From: Comamonadaceae bacterium
GTDB lineage: Bacteria > Pseudomonadota > Gammaproteobacteria > Burkholderiales > Burkholderiaceae_C
Direction of reading: 5' to 3'
NCBI GenBank assembly: GCA_947478725.1
Contig: CANJWZ010000035.1
Span: 1-46,245, forward strand
Length of the DNA stretch: 46,245 bases
Shown piece by piece: positions 1-7,954 of this stretch (positions within the stretch are counted from its first letter, which is position 1; each line of letters begins with the position of its first letter). Both the position numbers and the translations under genes were made by a program. The notes under the pieces are model-generated. The model ran no database searches. It was given only the letters and a program-made list of their open reading frames with translations, and had not been told where the DNA came from.

Positions 1-19
1 GGAAGGTCTGCACAACCCC
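1..19. repeat. Left terminal inverted repeat of the IS5-family element
   Basis: It begins GGAAGG, the typical IS5-type tip. It pairs with the reverse complement of 1174-1192, with mismatches at four positions. The window starts exactly at this tip, so the outer target duplicate cannot be seen. Confidence 0.75.
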
Positions 20-157
20 CGCCGTAGCGTGAGTTGAACGTCAAGAATTCATTCGATGAAACCTGAGGTGCGTTTTTACCGATTTTGTGGGCATATTGCC
101 CCCGGTTTACTGCCTTTGCAGGCCGCTGGCGTGCGTTTGCCCGCCTTGCAGACGCAC

Positions 158-1138
158 TCATCCCAGCGCTCCCTGAAGAATTCGTTTTCTAGCCATCCAC
201 AAGTTGCTCAAGGCAAACAGCGTCATCAGTTGCGCCGTGTTCTTGGCCAATCCTTTGTAGCGGACCTTGGTAAAGCCGAACTGGCACTTGATGACCTTGA
301 ACGGGTGTTCCACCTTGGCGCGCACACTTGCCTTCAACTGCTCGGCCTTGTCCAGCAAGCTGCCCCAGGCAGAGTTCTTGTCAAGGGCGCGGCGCTTGCC
401 AGGGCGCATTGCGATCTGCCAGTCCACACCAGTGGCCTCGGCTCGTTTGGTCGCACCCTGGTAGCCCGCATCAGCAAACACGACCTGCTCATCGCCATGC
501 AGCAATCCATGACCTTGTGTAACGTCATGGACATTGGCCGCTGTGCCGATGACGGTGTGTACCAAGCCAGAGTCAGCATCGACACCGATATGCGCCTTCA
601 TACCGAAGTGCCACTGGTTGCCCTTCTTGGTCTGGTGCATCTGCGGATCCCGCTCGCCCGTACTGTTCTTGGTCGAGCTGGGCGCGGCAATCAATGTGGC
701 ATCGACCACGGTGCCGGTCTTGAGCATCAAGCCTTTGGCGATCAAGGTGGCGTTGATCGTGGCCAGCAATTGAATGCCCAAGTTGTGCTCTTCGAGCAGG
801 TGACGAAAGCGCAGGATAGTGGTTTCATCAGGCATACGGGCCATGCCAGCATCGAGGTGGGCGAACTCGCAGTAAAGCGGGGTGTCGTGCAAAGCCTCTT
901 CCATCGCTGGATCAGACAAACCGAACCACTGCTGCAAGAAGTGGATACGCAGCATGGTCTCGAGGGCAAAGCTCGGACGGCCGCCTTTGGCGCCCGCGCC
1001 CGTCGGCGCAAATGGCTGGATCAAACCCACCAGTTCTGTCCACGGCACAACCAAGCTCATCTCATCGAGAAACACACGCTTGCGCGTGCGCTTGGTTACA
1101 AGCTCGAATCCGCTGCTGGCAAGGCTGATTTGTTTCAT
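158..1138 (-). CDS. IS5-family DDE transposase
   Basis: The 326-residue protein is full length for IS5-group transposases. It has the N-terminal DUF772-like region with GGRPSFALETMLRI, then the catalytic acidic residues: first Asp in VVDATLI, second Asp in VFADAGYQG, and Glu in VRAKVEHPFK, which belongs to the IS5 Y-(2)-R-(3)-E-(6)-K-like C-terminal signature. No frameshift or internal stop is seen, so the enzyme may be active. A long antisense frame across the same DNA is a shadow. The gene points away from the catabolic operon to its right, so its own transcription would not drive that operon. Confidence 0.95.
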   Translation of the reverse strand: MKQISLASSGFELVTKRTRKRVFLDEMSLVVPWTELVGLIQPFAPTGAGAKGGRPSFALETMLRIHFLQQWFGLSDPAMEEALHDTPLYCEFAHLDAGMARMPDETTILRFRHLLEEHNLGIQLLATINATLIAKGLMLKTGTVVDATLIAAPSSTKNSTGERDPQMHQTKKGNQWHFGMKAHIGVDADSGLVHTVIGTAANVHDVTQGHGLLHGDEQVVFADAGYQGATKRAEATGVDWQIAMRPGKRRALDKNSAWGSLLDKAEQLKASVRAKVEHPFKVIKCQFGFTKVRYKGLAKNTAQLMTLFALSNLWMARKRILQGALG

Positions 1139-1173
1139 CTTCGTTCAACGTCTTTCAGACCGGTATCGTTGTC

Positions 1174-1192
1174 AGGGTTTTGCAGAGGTTCC
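1174..1192. repeat. Right terminal inverted repeat of the IS5-family element
   Basis: The reverse complement starts GGAACC and matches the left end at about 15 of 19 positions. CTAA follows at once (1193-1196) and is read as the target-site duplicate. Confidence 0.75.
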
Positions 1193-1216
1193 CTAAGAAA
1201 CAAATCATTTTGGCGC

Positions 1217-1246
1217 TTGTAAAAGATCATAATAGTTTTATGATTT
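1217..1246 (+). promoter_or_regulatory. Predicted sigma70 promoter overlapped by a palindromic operator
   Basis: TTGTAA (1217-1222) and TATGAT (1239-1244) are separated by 16 bp and resemble the -35 and -10 boxes. A perfect inverted repeat, ATCATAA (1226-1232) and TTATGAT (1238-1244) around a 5-bp spacer, covers the spacer and the -10 box. That layout suits repression of the downstream dioxygenase operon by a dimeric regulator. No regulator gene is present next to it; the IS insertion may have separated them. This is a prediction from sequence only. Confidence 0.55.
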
Positions 1247-1285
1247 GGAACGTATCCTCTGAACCCCAAAGAAGAAAAGACCGAT

Positions 1286-2347
1286 ATGGACAACCTGAAG
1301 CCGGTGACCGATGCCAGTGCGTGGAAGGCTGCGCAGATGATGAACGACGATTCATGGATTTACCGTTTTGATCAGCAGGCCATCGACGAGCTCGACGCCG
1401 CGCTGGCCAGGGTTTGCCACATGGAGATCACCGACATCCGCCGCGAGCATTTCCCGCTGGATCGTGTGGCGCAGGACCTGAAGAAGGTCGCCGCGCAGGT
1501 GGAAGATGTCATTGGCATGGCTGTGCTGCGCGGCCTACCCGTGCTGAAGTACTCCAAGGACGACGCCTCGCGCATTTACTGGGGTATAGGCCAGTACCTG
1601 GGCAAGCCCGTGACGCAGAATTCTCGCGCGCACCTGCTCGGCCATGTGCGTGACGAAGGCGTGACGTACGGCCACAAGACCCGGGGCTACAACACCTCGG
1701 CCAAGCTGAATTTCCACACCGACAACTGCGATGTGGTGGGCCTGCTCTGCTTGCGAATTTCAAAGACTGGCGGCCTTAGCCGCATTGCCAGTTCGACATC
1801 GATCTACAACGAAATGCTAAGGCGCCGTCCGGATTTGCTGGAGCCGCTGTTCGCAGGCTTTTATTACGACCTCAAGGGCGAGCACCTGCCGGGACGCACC
1901 GAACTGAGCGACCACCCAATTCCCGTGTTCAGTTTCTGCAATGGCAAGCTGAGCTGCCGCTACCTGCGCAATGCCATCATGCCGGCCTTCGAAAAACTGG
2001 GCGTGCCGCCCACTGTCGCACAGCTTGAAGCCATGGACATGTATGACGAACTCGCGGGCAGCCCGGAGCTGTGCTTTGAGATGGCCATGGAGCCTGGCGA
2101 CATGCAGTTGCTGAACAACCATGTGGCGGTGCATTCGCGCACAAGCTATGAAGACTTTCCCGAGGAAGAAAACAAACGGCACCTGCTGCGTTTGTGGCTG
2201 CGCACCGACTGCCGACCCCTGGCGCCTGAATTCGCCGAGCGGTTTGGCCCGGGTACCGCACGCATGGGCGTGCCGGCGCCTGAAGCTTTCGGCTTGCCGC
2301 CCCGTGCAGCGTCCGCTTCTGCGACTGAACCGGCCATGGGGCACTGA
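1286..2347 (+). CDS. TauD/TfdA-family Fe(II)-dependent dioxygenase
   Basis: The 353-residue cytoplasmic protein has the iron-binding facial triad of the family: His144 and Asp146 in FHTDN, and His283 in the NNHVAVHSR stretch. Arginines 298 and 302 in KRHLLRLW are placed like the residue that binds the 2-oxoglutarate carboxylate. Members couple oxidative decarboxylation of 2-oxoglutarate to hydroxylation of a substrate, although some relatives do not use 2-oxoglutarate. The start is supported by an AAGAAG-rich purine stretch upstream. It is the first gene of a six-gene operon; RraA-like, SDR, FAH and D-2-hydroxyacid dehydrogenase genes follow, which implies a hydroxylation that opens degradation of an imported organic acid. 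The substrate cannot be told from sequence. Confidence 0.85.
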   Translation: MDNLKPVTDASAWKAAQMMNDDSWIYRFDQQAIDELDAALARVCHMEITDIRREHFPLDRVAQDLKKVAAQVEDVIGMAVLRGLPVLKYSKDDASRIYWGIGQYLGKPVTQNSRAHLLGHVRDEGVTYGHKTRGYNTSAKLNFHTDNCDVVGLLCLRISKTGGLSRIASSTSIYNEMLRRRPDLLEPLFAGFYYDLKGEHLPGRTELSDHPIPVFSFCNGKLSCRYLRNAIMPAFEKLGVPPTVAQLEAMDMYDELAGSPELCFEMAMEPGDMQLLNNHVAVHSRTSYEDFPEEENKRHLLRLWLRTDCRPLAPEFAERFGPGTARMGVPAPEAFGLPPRAASASATEPAMGH

Positions 2348-2349
2348 CA

Positions 2350-3033
2350 GTGGCCGATGCAAAGGCCGTCAACACGCCCCAGGAGCGTGAATCCATCTCC
2401 GCGGCGCTGGTGTCTTTTGGCACGGCGACGGTGGTGGATGCCTGCGCGCAGGCATCCATGCTCGACGCCGCGTGGATTGCGCTGGTGCCCGCGCGTGCGG
2501 TTGCCGGCCCTGCGGTGACGATACGCTGCATTCCGGGGGACAACCTGTCCATTCACGCCGCCATGGACCAACTCTCGCCCGGTGACATCATGGTGATTGC
2601 CGGGGCTGAAAGCTCCAGCATCGCACTGCTTGGCGACATGCTTGGCACGCAGGCAAAGGCGCGTGGCGTTGCCGGCGTTCTGCTGGACGGGCCGGTGCGT
2701 GATGTCAAGGCGCTGTGCGCGCTGGACTTGCCGGTGTGGGCGCGTTCAATACGGCCCAGGGGCCCGGTCAAGAAGGTGTTCGGTTCGGTGGGTGAGGACG
2801 TCACGATTACCGGTGTGTGCATTCGCAGCGGGGACTGGATCGTGCTCGATGCTGACGGCGCGGTGGTGGTGCCGGCAGAGGCGGTTGGCGGCGCGATTGA
2901 CAGTGCCCGCTTGCGCCATGACAACGAAGGCGTGAAGCGTGAGCGTTATGCCGCCGGCGAGCTGTCGCTCGATGTCCTCAGGTTGCGACCGGTCATCGAG
3001 GCGCAGCGTGCCCAATCCGGGCGCGGGCGCTGA
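2350..3033 (+). CDS. RraA-like aldolase/decarboxylase (HMG/CHA aldolase family)
   Basis: The 227-residue protein starts with GTG two bases after the dioxygenase stop. It carries the family active site: GDML (95-98), Arg105, then DGPVRD (113-118), where Arg117 and Asp118 correspond to the catalytic arginine and metal-ligand aspartate of 4-hydroxy-4-methyl-2-oxoglutarate / 4-carboxy-4-hydroxy-2-oxoadipate aldolases. Those enzymes cleave to pyruvate and also decarboxylate oxaloacetate. The same fold includes the RNase E inhibitor RraA, but the catabolic neighbours favour an enzyme. It overlaps the next gene by one base (TGATG), so translation is probably coupled. The exact substrate is unknown. 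Confidence 0.82.
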   Translation: MADAKAVNTPQERESISAALVSFGTATVVDACAQASMLDAAWIALVPARAVAGPAVTIRCIPGDNLSIHAAMDQLSPGDIMVIAGAESSSIALLGDMLGTQAKARGVAGVLLDGPVRDVKALCALDLPVWARSIRPRGPVKKVFGSVGEDVTITGVCIRSGDWIVLDADGAVVVPAEAVGGAIDSARLRHDNEGVKRERYAAGELSLDVLRLRPVIEAQRAQSGRGR

Positions 3034-3836
3034 TGATGCAGGAAGCGCTTTCTCACGCAGTGGTGACGGGCGCGGCTTCCGGAGTAGGCGCCGCAGTGGT
3101 GCGCCGCCTGCTGGACGACGGCTACTGCGTGCATGCCTTTGACATTGATGATGGCCGCCTGCGTGCGCTGAAAGAGCAGATGGGCTCCGGGCGTTTGATG
3201 ACGATGGTGGGCGATGTCTGCTCCCCGGCCAGCGTCGCCGGCCTGCGGCAAATGCTGCAGGATGACGAGGCCAGGCTGGATGTTCTGGTGTGCTGCGCTG
3301 GCGTGCTGCGGGTGGCCCCGCTGGCGGAAACCAGCGAGCAGGACTGGGACAGCCTGTTCAGCGTGAACGTGAAAGGCGCATTCCTCATGATGCAGGCCCT
3401 GACCCCGCTGATGATCCGTGAAGCCGGCTTGCCGCGCGCTTGCGTGGTTGTGCTGACCTCCGCTGCTGCCGTGAGGCCCAAGACAGGCGGCGGAGCTTAT
3501 GCGGCGACCAAGGCCGCGCTCACACAAATTGTCAAGGTCTGGGCCGTCGAGCTCGCACCGCACGGCGTGAACGTCAATGCGGTCGCCCCGGGCACGGTGA
3601 ACACGCCGATGGCCGCCGGTCTTGCCTCGGCAGGAGGCGGATTTGCACTGTCAGGCAAAGCCCCAATAGGCCGCATGGCCGAAGCAGTGGATATTGCGGA
3701 TGCGATTTCCCTGCTGTACGACAGGCGCGCACATTTCGTGACCGGTGCCGTGCTTGCTGTGGATGGCGGCCTGACTGCCGCCTTCGTTCCTCCTTCCCCT
3801 CCTGTTCCTTCCATTGTCTCCATCCGGAAATCCTGA
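3033..3836 (+). CDS. Short-chain dehydrogenase/reductase
   Basis: This 267-residue classical SDR has the nucleotide-binding motif TGAASGVG (12-19), Asn112 in the VNVKG segment, and the catalytic Ser143, Tyr156 and Lys160 (YAATK). The usual NNAG is CCAG here. It most likely oxidises or reduces a hydroxyl/keto group of an operon intermediate with NAD(P). A one-base overlap with the preceding gene and a three-base gap to the next support one transcript. The C-terminus carries an unusual proline/serine-rich tail after the normal SDR end (VPPSPPVPS). Two adjacent ATGs (3033, 3036) are possible starts. Confidence 0.88.
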   Translation: MMQEALSHAVVTGAASGVGAAVVRRLLDDGYCVHAFDIDDGRLRALKEQMGSGRLMTMVGDVCSPASVAGLRQMLQDDEARLDVLVCCAGVLRVAPLAETSEQDWDSLFSVNVKGAFLMMQALTPLMIREAGLPRACVVVLTSAAAVRPKTGGGAYAATKAALTQIVKVWAVELAPHGVNVNAVAPGTVNTPMAAGLASAGGGFALSGKAPIGRMAEAVDIADAISLLYDRRAHFVTGAVLAVDGGLTAAFVPPSPPVPSIVSIRKS

Positions 3837-3839
3837 CCC

Positions 3840-4688
3840 ATGAAATTTGCAACCCTATACACCGCCGAAGGCCTGCAACCCGCGCTGCAGGACGGCGACG
3901 TCTGGAAGCTGCTCGATGCACCTGATGTGAAGAGCGTTCTGGGCCAACCTGTCAGCTCCCTGAAGTTCAGGCAGGCATCGGCCATTGCCGCGTCTGCGGC
4001 GAAGTTTGCAGCACCCATTTCGAATCCGGGCAAGGTGTTTTGTGTCGGCATGAACTACCACTCACATGCGGCCGAGCTTGGCATGCCGATTCCGAAATAC
4101 CCCAACCTGTGGGCCAAGTTCACCGAGTCCATGATCGGGCCTTCCGACGACATCCATCTGCCACCGCCCGAAGAAAGCACTTCGGGCGACTACGAAGTGG
4201 AACTGGTCATCGTCATAGGTCGCACCTGCAGGCGCATCAGCGAAGCGGAGGCGCTTGGCGCCGTAGCGGGTTTTTGTGTCGGCAACGACAGCAGTGTGCG
4301 GGACTGGCAGGTTCGCACCCGCGAAATCATGCAGGGCAAGGCATGGGAGCACATGACGCCCACCGGCCCGTGGCTCACCACGCTTGATGAGCTTGCCGAA
4401 CCATCCGCGCTGAAGATGAGCGTCCACGTCAACGGCGAAATCCGCCAGGATTCGTCCACCTCGGACATGATTTTCAGTCCTGCGTGGCTTGTGGCCTACA
4501 TCAGCACCTTCATCACGCTGCAACCCGGCGACCTTATCCTGACAGGCACCCCTTCGGGGGTGGGATTCACCCGCAAGCCGCCGGTCTTTCTTCGCGCAGG
4601 GGACGTCGTCCGCTGCGAAATCGAAGGCCTTGGCATCATTGAAAACCGCTGTTCATTACACAAGGAGACGCTCGATGAAAAAATTTAA
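3840..4688 (+). CDS. Fumarylacetoacetate hydrolase-family protein
   Basis: The 282-residue protein has a short N-terminal domain followed by the FAH catalytic domain from about residue 65. Recognisable elements are the GMNY stretch, the metal-binding acids Glu119 and Glu121 in DYEVELVIVIG, Asp150 in VGND, and LTGTPSGVG near the C-terminus. The family includes acylpyruvases, oxaloacetate decarboxylases and 2-keto-4-pentenoate hydratase-like enzymes; all use a divalent metal and act on 2-oxo acids. With an RraA-like aldolase in the same operon, cleavage or decarboxylation of a 2-oxo acid is likely. Its last 14 bases overlap the start of the Bug gene. Confidence 0.85.
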   Translation: MKFATLYTAEGLQPALQDGDVWKLLDAPDVKSVLGQPVSSLKFRQASAIAASAAKFAAPISNPGKVFCVGMNYHSHAAELGMPIPKYPNLWAKFTESMIGPSDDIHLPPPEESTSGDYEVELVIVIGRTCRRISEAEALGAVAGFCVGNDSSVRDWQVRTREIMQGKAWEHMTPTGPWLTTLDELAEPSALKMSVHVNGEIRQDSSTSDMIFSPAWLVAYISTFITLQPGDLILTGTPSGVGFTRKPPVFLRAGDVVRCEIEGLGIIENRCSLHKETLDEKI

Positions 4689-5664
4689 TCCCGCTTCCCG
4701 CCGTTTCGGCATCGCCCTGCTGGCAGCAGCTGCGGGCGCGGCATTCATCCCCGGTGCACAAGCGCAGGCGCTGTATCCCAACAAGCCCATCCGCATGATT
4801 GTCCCGTTTGCCGCCGGCGCTGCGACCGATGCCATCGCCCGCGTGGTCGGCCTCAGGCTTGGCGAGAAGCTGGGACAGACGGTCATCGTTGACAACAGAA
4901 CGGGCGCGGGCGGCATGATAGGCATGCAGGCAATAGCCAAAAGCCCGCCTGACGGTTATACCCTGGGAATCGTCATTTCCACAGTGGCAACGGCTGAACC
5001 CAATCCCCGCAAACAGGGGTTTGACCTGACCAAAGACCTCGCAGGCATCTCGCTTCTGGTCCAGATGCCGGTGGTGGTCGTGTCACATCCCGGTTCGGGC
5101 ATCGGCAGCTTCCAGGAACTGGTGACCAAATCCAGGGCACAGAAGGACCCTTACAGTTACTCAAGTGCGGGCGTAGGCAGCATGACGCACCTGACCGGTG
5201 AGCTCATCAAGTACAAGACCGGCGCTCAGCTCATGCACGTGCCTTACCGCGGCGGTGCCCCGGCGCTTCAGGCTGCTCTCTCCGGCGAGGTGCCGCTTCA
5301 GTTTGCCATGCCGACGACGGTGGGTCCCCACGTCTCGGGCGGCAGGCTGAAGGCGCTGGCGGTCAGTTCGTCGACGCGGTCCGATGCCGTGCCGGATGCG
5401 CCCACGTTGATGGAACTGGGCTTCAAGGAGCTGGAAACAACTGAGTGGTATGGGCTGGTTGCGCCCGCTGGTACCCCGGCCGAGATCATCAACAGGCTGT
5501 CCAGACAGGTCGCCGAAATCCTCAAGGAGCCAGAAGTCACCGCCAAGCTCAAGGGCATGATCATTGTCGGCAGCACGCCCGAAGCCTTCAACAGCTTCGT
5601 CGTGCAGGAGCGTACCAAGTGGGGTGCCTTGATAAAAGCCGCCAACCTGAAGCTTGAAGAATGA
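4675..5664 (+). CDS. Tripartite tricarboxylate transporter binding protein (Bug/TctC family)
   Basis: The 329-residue protein has an N-terminal signal peptide (basic MKKFNPASRR, hydrophobic core, AQA-type cleavage site) and the Bug signature YPNKPIRMIVPF with AAGAATD. Proteins of this family bind carboxylates in the periplasm and deliver them to TctAB, or act in sensing. The start at 4675 is chosen because AAGGAG lies 8 bases upstream and the signal peptide begins there; a TTG 45 bases upstream is in frame but less likely. No TctA or TctB gene is in the window, so this is an orphan receptor. It overlaps both neighbours, 14 bp with the FAH gene and 4 bp with the next. Confidence 0.9.
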   Translation: MKKFNPASRRFGIALLAAAAGAAFIPGAQAQALYPNKPIRMIVPFAAGAATDAIARVVGLRLGEKLGQTVIVDNRTGAGGMIGMQAIAKSPPDGYTLGIVISTVATAEPNPRKQGFDLTKDLAGISLLVQMPVVVVSHPGSGIGSFQELVTKSRAQKDPYSYSSAGVGSMTHLTGELIKYKTGAQLMHVPYRGGAPALQAALSGEVPLQFAMPTTVGPHVSGGRLKALAVSSSTRSDAVPDAPTLMELGFKELETTEWYGLVAPAGTPAEIINRLSRQVAEILKEPEVTAKLKGMIIVGSTPEAFNSFVVQERTKWGALIKAANLKLEE

Positions 5665-6611
5665 ACATTCTGATTCTTGACGACTACCAGGAAGGCATCC
5701 CCAGCCTTCCGTCCATGGAAAAACTCAAGGGCCACCAGGTCACGGTATTTACCCGCCCCATCTCGCAGGAACCGCAGGCAGCCGAGGTCCTGGCAGAAGC
5801 TGAAGGCCTGGTACTGTTACGGGAAAGAAGCCGCGTTGACGAGGCATTGCTTGCGCGCATGCCGAACTTGCGCCACATCGCCCAGACAGGCAAGGCCGGC
5901 AAGCACCTGGACCTGGAGGCCTGCCGCGAACGGGGCATCACCGTTTCCGAGGGGGTTGGTACAGCCTATGCCGCTGCCGAACTGGCGTTTTTACTGGTCA
6001 TGAGTGCGTTGCGCCGCCTGCCCCAGGAGATCGCCGGCTTGAAAGCGGGCAAGTTCGGCATCCGCTTTGGCCGCACACTGCAGGGCCGCACCCTGGGGAT
6101 CATCGGCTTTGGCAAGGCGGGGAGCTGGCTGGCGAAGTTCGCTTGCGCATTCGACATGCGGATTGTGGTGCATGGCACGGAAGGCTCCATGCAACGTGCT
6201 GTGGCCGCCGGCTACAGCGCAGAGCCGGACAGGGTGAAGTTTTTTTCGGGGTGCGATGCGATTTCAGTCCAGTTGCGGCTGACGGCCGAGACGCGCGACT
6301 ATGTACAGGAGAAGGATCTCCTCCTGATGAAGACCGATGCTGTGTTGGTCAACACCGCCAGGGCAGAATTGGTGGAGCAGGCAGGACTCGCCAGGGCGCT
6401 GGCCAAAGGCTTTCCGGGTCAGTACGCTGCGGACGTCTTCATGCAGGAGCCGCCGACGACCGGGAGCGATCCAGTCCTCGGGATGCCGCAGGTGATTGCA
6501 ACTCCGCACATCGGTTACCTCGATGTCGACAGTTTCGAGATCATGATGGCGTCGGCGCTCGACAACTTGCTGGCTTTTGCAGCCGGTCATCCGCGCAATC
6601 TGAAGGTTTGA
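5661..6611 (+). CDS. D-isomer-specific 2-hydroxyacid dehydrogenase
   Basis: The 316-residue NAD(P)-dependent dehydrogenase has the Rossmann motif GIIGFGKAG (146-154) and the catalytic Arg234 (NTARAE), Glu263 (MQEP) and His283 (TPHIGY). It would interconvert a 2-oxo acid and a D-2-hydroxy acid. ATGA overlap with the Bug gene indicates translational coupling. The protein ends abruptly at GHPRNLKV, shorter than the homologue at 28527-29522, and its stop codon abuts the IS481 remnant. The last residues may therefore have been trimmed or replaced by that insertion. All catalytic residues are present, so it is probably active. Confidence 0.88.
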   Translation: MNILILDDYQEGIPSLPSMEKLKGHQVTVFTRPISQEPQAAEVLAEAEGLVLLRERSRVDEALLARMPNLRHIAQTGKAGKHLDLEACRERGITVSEGVGTAYAAAELAFLLVMSALRRLPQEIAGLKAGKFGIRFGRTLQGRTLGIIGFGKAGSWLAKFACAFDMRIVVHGTEGSMQRAVAAGYSAEPDRVKFFSGCDAISVQLRLTAETRDYVQEKDLLLMKTDAVLVNTARAELVEQAGLARALAKGFPGQYAADVFMQEPPTTGSDPVLGMPQVIATPHIGYLDVDSFEIMMASALDNLLAFAAGHPRNLKV

Positions 6612-6755
6612 CTAGATGTTAAGTTGCAATAGGTTATTGTCGCCAAGCCGGGAGGCTGGGGGCTTGCATCCCAATGCCAAGCGAGGCCTGCGGGCGTTGT
6701 AGTAGGCCAGGAATGAGGGCAGCCACGCAGTGCGCTCGGCGCTGTTGGTATACAT
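6612..6755 (-). pseudogene. IS481-family transposase remnant (C-terminal end only)
   Basis: Read on the minus strand, this codes for about 47 residues starting YTNSAERTAW, continuing with YYNARRP and ALG, and ending PPASRLGDNNLL plus four residues before TAG. This is the typical C-terminus of IS481-family transposases, which have a DDE domain ending in a YNxxRPHxAL-like box. Upstream (rightward) an in-frame stop follows at 6768-6770 and the similarity ends, so the rest of the element is lost. It marks an old insertion or rearrangement at the right border of the catabolic operon. Confidence 0.8.
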
Positions 6756-6759
6756 CGGG

Positions 6760-7607
6760 TTAGGGCCTTATATCTTCAGCATGCCATCCAAATAAACGCC
6801 TTGGGGTGTCCCAAAGTACAGCTTGGCGGCCTGCTGAATCTGGGAACCAATCGACGACTTGCCGCCGAATGGGCCCATAGTCCAAGCGCGTTGGGGCGCG
6901 CAAAAAAGGCCAGCCAGAAGCCCACACCAGTGATTGCGGCGTGAATGCTTCGATCAAGGCCTTCACATAGGGCTGCGCATCGGCGCAAAACGGCAATTGT
7001 TCTGAAAATTTGGCCATGCCTGACAACTTGACACAGGCCCGCCCAGTCTGAGCCCACTGCAACAAGGTCTGAAAGCCGGGTTGTTCCAAACCTGCTGCCG
7101 TACGAGGACGACCGCAATGGTCAAACACCACACGCACACCACTGTTCAACAGCAAAGCATTCATGTCCAAAAGCTGGTCGTGTTGAACTTGCACCTGAGC
7201 CCATAGATTCAAATCGCGCAAGCGTTGTAACAAGGGTGCTGTATCGGCATAAAACCCACTTCCCAGCAATGCGACATTAATGCAACGCCGACCACGCCTT
7301 GTGCTTTTAATTCTTGCAACTCGCTCACGCTTGCGTCGTTTTGTACCACGGCAATGCCTTTGTAGCGGCCTTGACCTTGCACCAATGCATCGAGCAGGCA
7401 GCGGTTGTCTAAACCATAGCCTGAGTTGGGGCCCACGATCAAGGCATGGCGCACATGATGCGCGTCCAGCACCTGGCCCAATTGCAAGGCAGTGCCGGAT
7501 TCTGCGGGCACAGGTCGGTACCAGGCATCGGCTGCGTAGGGGAAGCGTAAGGGGTCAAACACATGCACATGACAGTCAATGGCGGGTTCGACTTGCATAG
7601 CGGTCAT
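6760..7607 (-). pseudogene. Amidohydrolase-2 family hydrolase, frameshifted
   Basis: Two minus-strand frames together make one protein of about 280 residues resembling TIM-barrel amidohydrolases such as 2-pyrone-4,6-dicarboxylate lactonase. The first frame has CHVHVFD (metal-binding HxH) and ends out of frame after VVGVAL; the second begins at LLGSGFYAD and has FDHCGRP. One missing base near 7276-7280 explains the break: adding a T there on the plus strand restores VALNVALLGSG. In addition, the usual (S/T)DWP motif reads SGWP because GAC has become GGC, so the catalytic aspartate is gone. Two independent lesions argue for decay rather than a sequencing slip. Confidence 0.85.
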
Positions 7608-7690
7608 AAGGTGTCTGTCAAAGAGTAAAGTTCATCAAAGCATAACGAATCAGAAATTGAGCCCCAGAGTACATGTTGAACAATTGAAGC

Positions 7691-7912
7691 TCAAACCCAA
7701 CCTTGTCGCCAGACTTGATCGTTTTGCAGGTCACGCCAGGCAATGATCTGTATGTTTTTGGAAAACACAGATTCAACTTCAACCAACTCAATCGGATCGG
7801 TGGGCAACTCTGGCTGGATCACCCGGCAGACAAGAAAGTGCTTTTGTTTTTTCACGGGCGTCAGTGCTGTCCATTTGCTTAACAACAGTTTCTTGGGGTT
7901 CAGGGGGTTCAT
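7691..7912 (-). CDS. Small Trp-rich protein (TIGR02450-like)
   Basis: The 73-residue protein starts MNPLNPKKLLLSKWTA, the characteristic opening of the TIGR02450 tryptophan-rich family, and contains KHFLV and a Trp-rich end with WR and GWV. The function of the family is unknown. I chose the ATG at 7912 rather than the upstream one at 7951 because family similarity begins there; an AGG lies 6 bases upstream. It is read in the same direction as mltB, from which it is separated by a REP-like palindrome. Confidence 0.75.
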   Translation of the reverse strand: MNPLNPKKLLLSKWTALTPVKKQKHFLVCRVIQPELPTDPIELVEVESVFSKNIQIIAWRDLQNDQVWRQGWV

Positions 7913-7954
7913 CAGGACCTGGTCTTTGTATAAGGACTGGGAGGGCTGCAATCT

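Larger units (their letters stand above)
1..1192 (-). mobile_element. IS5-family insertion sequence, apparently complete
   Basis: The element is delimited by imperfect terminal inverted repeats of about 19 bp (1-19 and 1174-1192, about 15 of 19 matching) and carries one DDE transposase on the minus strand. Its length of about 1.19 kb is normal for the IS5 group. The four bases after the right end are CTAA (1193-1196), which fits the YTAR-type target duplication of this family; the left duplicate would lie just outside the window. The right end lies 93 bp upstream of the dioxygenase gene, so the insertion probably cut that operon off from whatever stood to its left. Confidence 0.85.

Noticed and set aside
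56..1222. Long plus-strand frame of 388 codons
   Set aside because: It is antisense to the clear IS5 transposase and has no recognisable domain.
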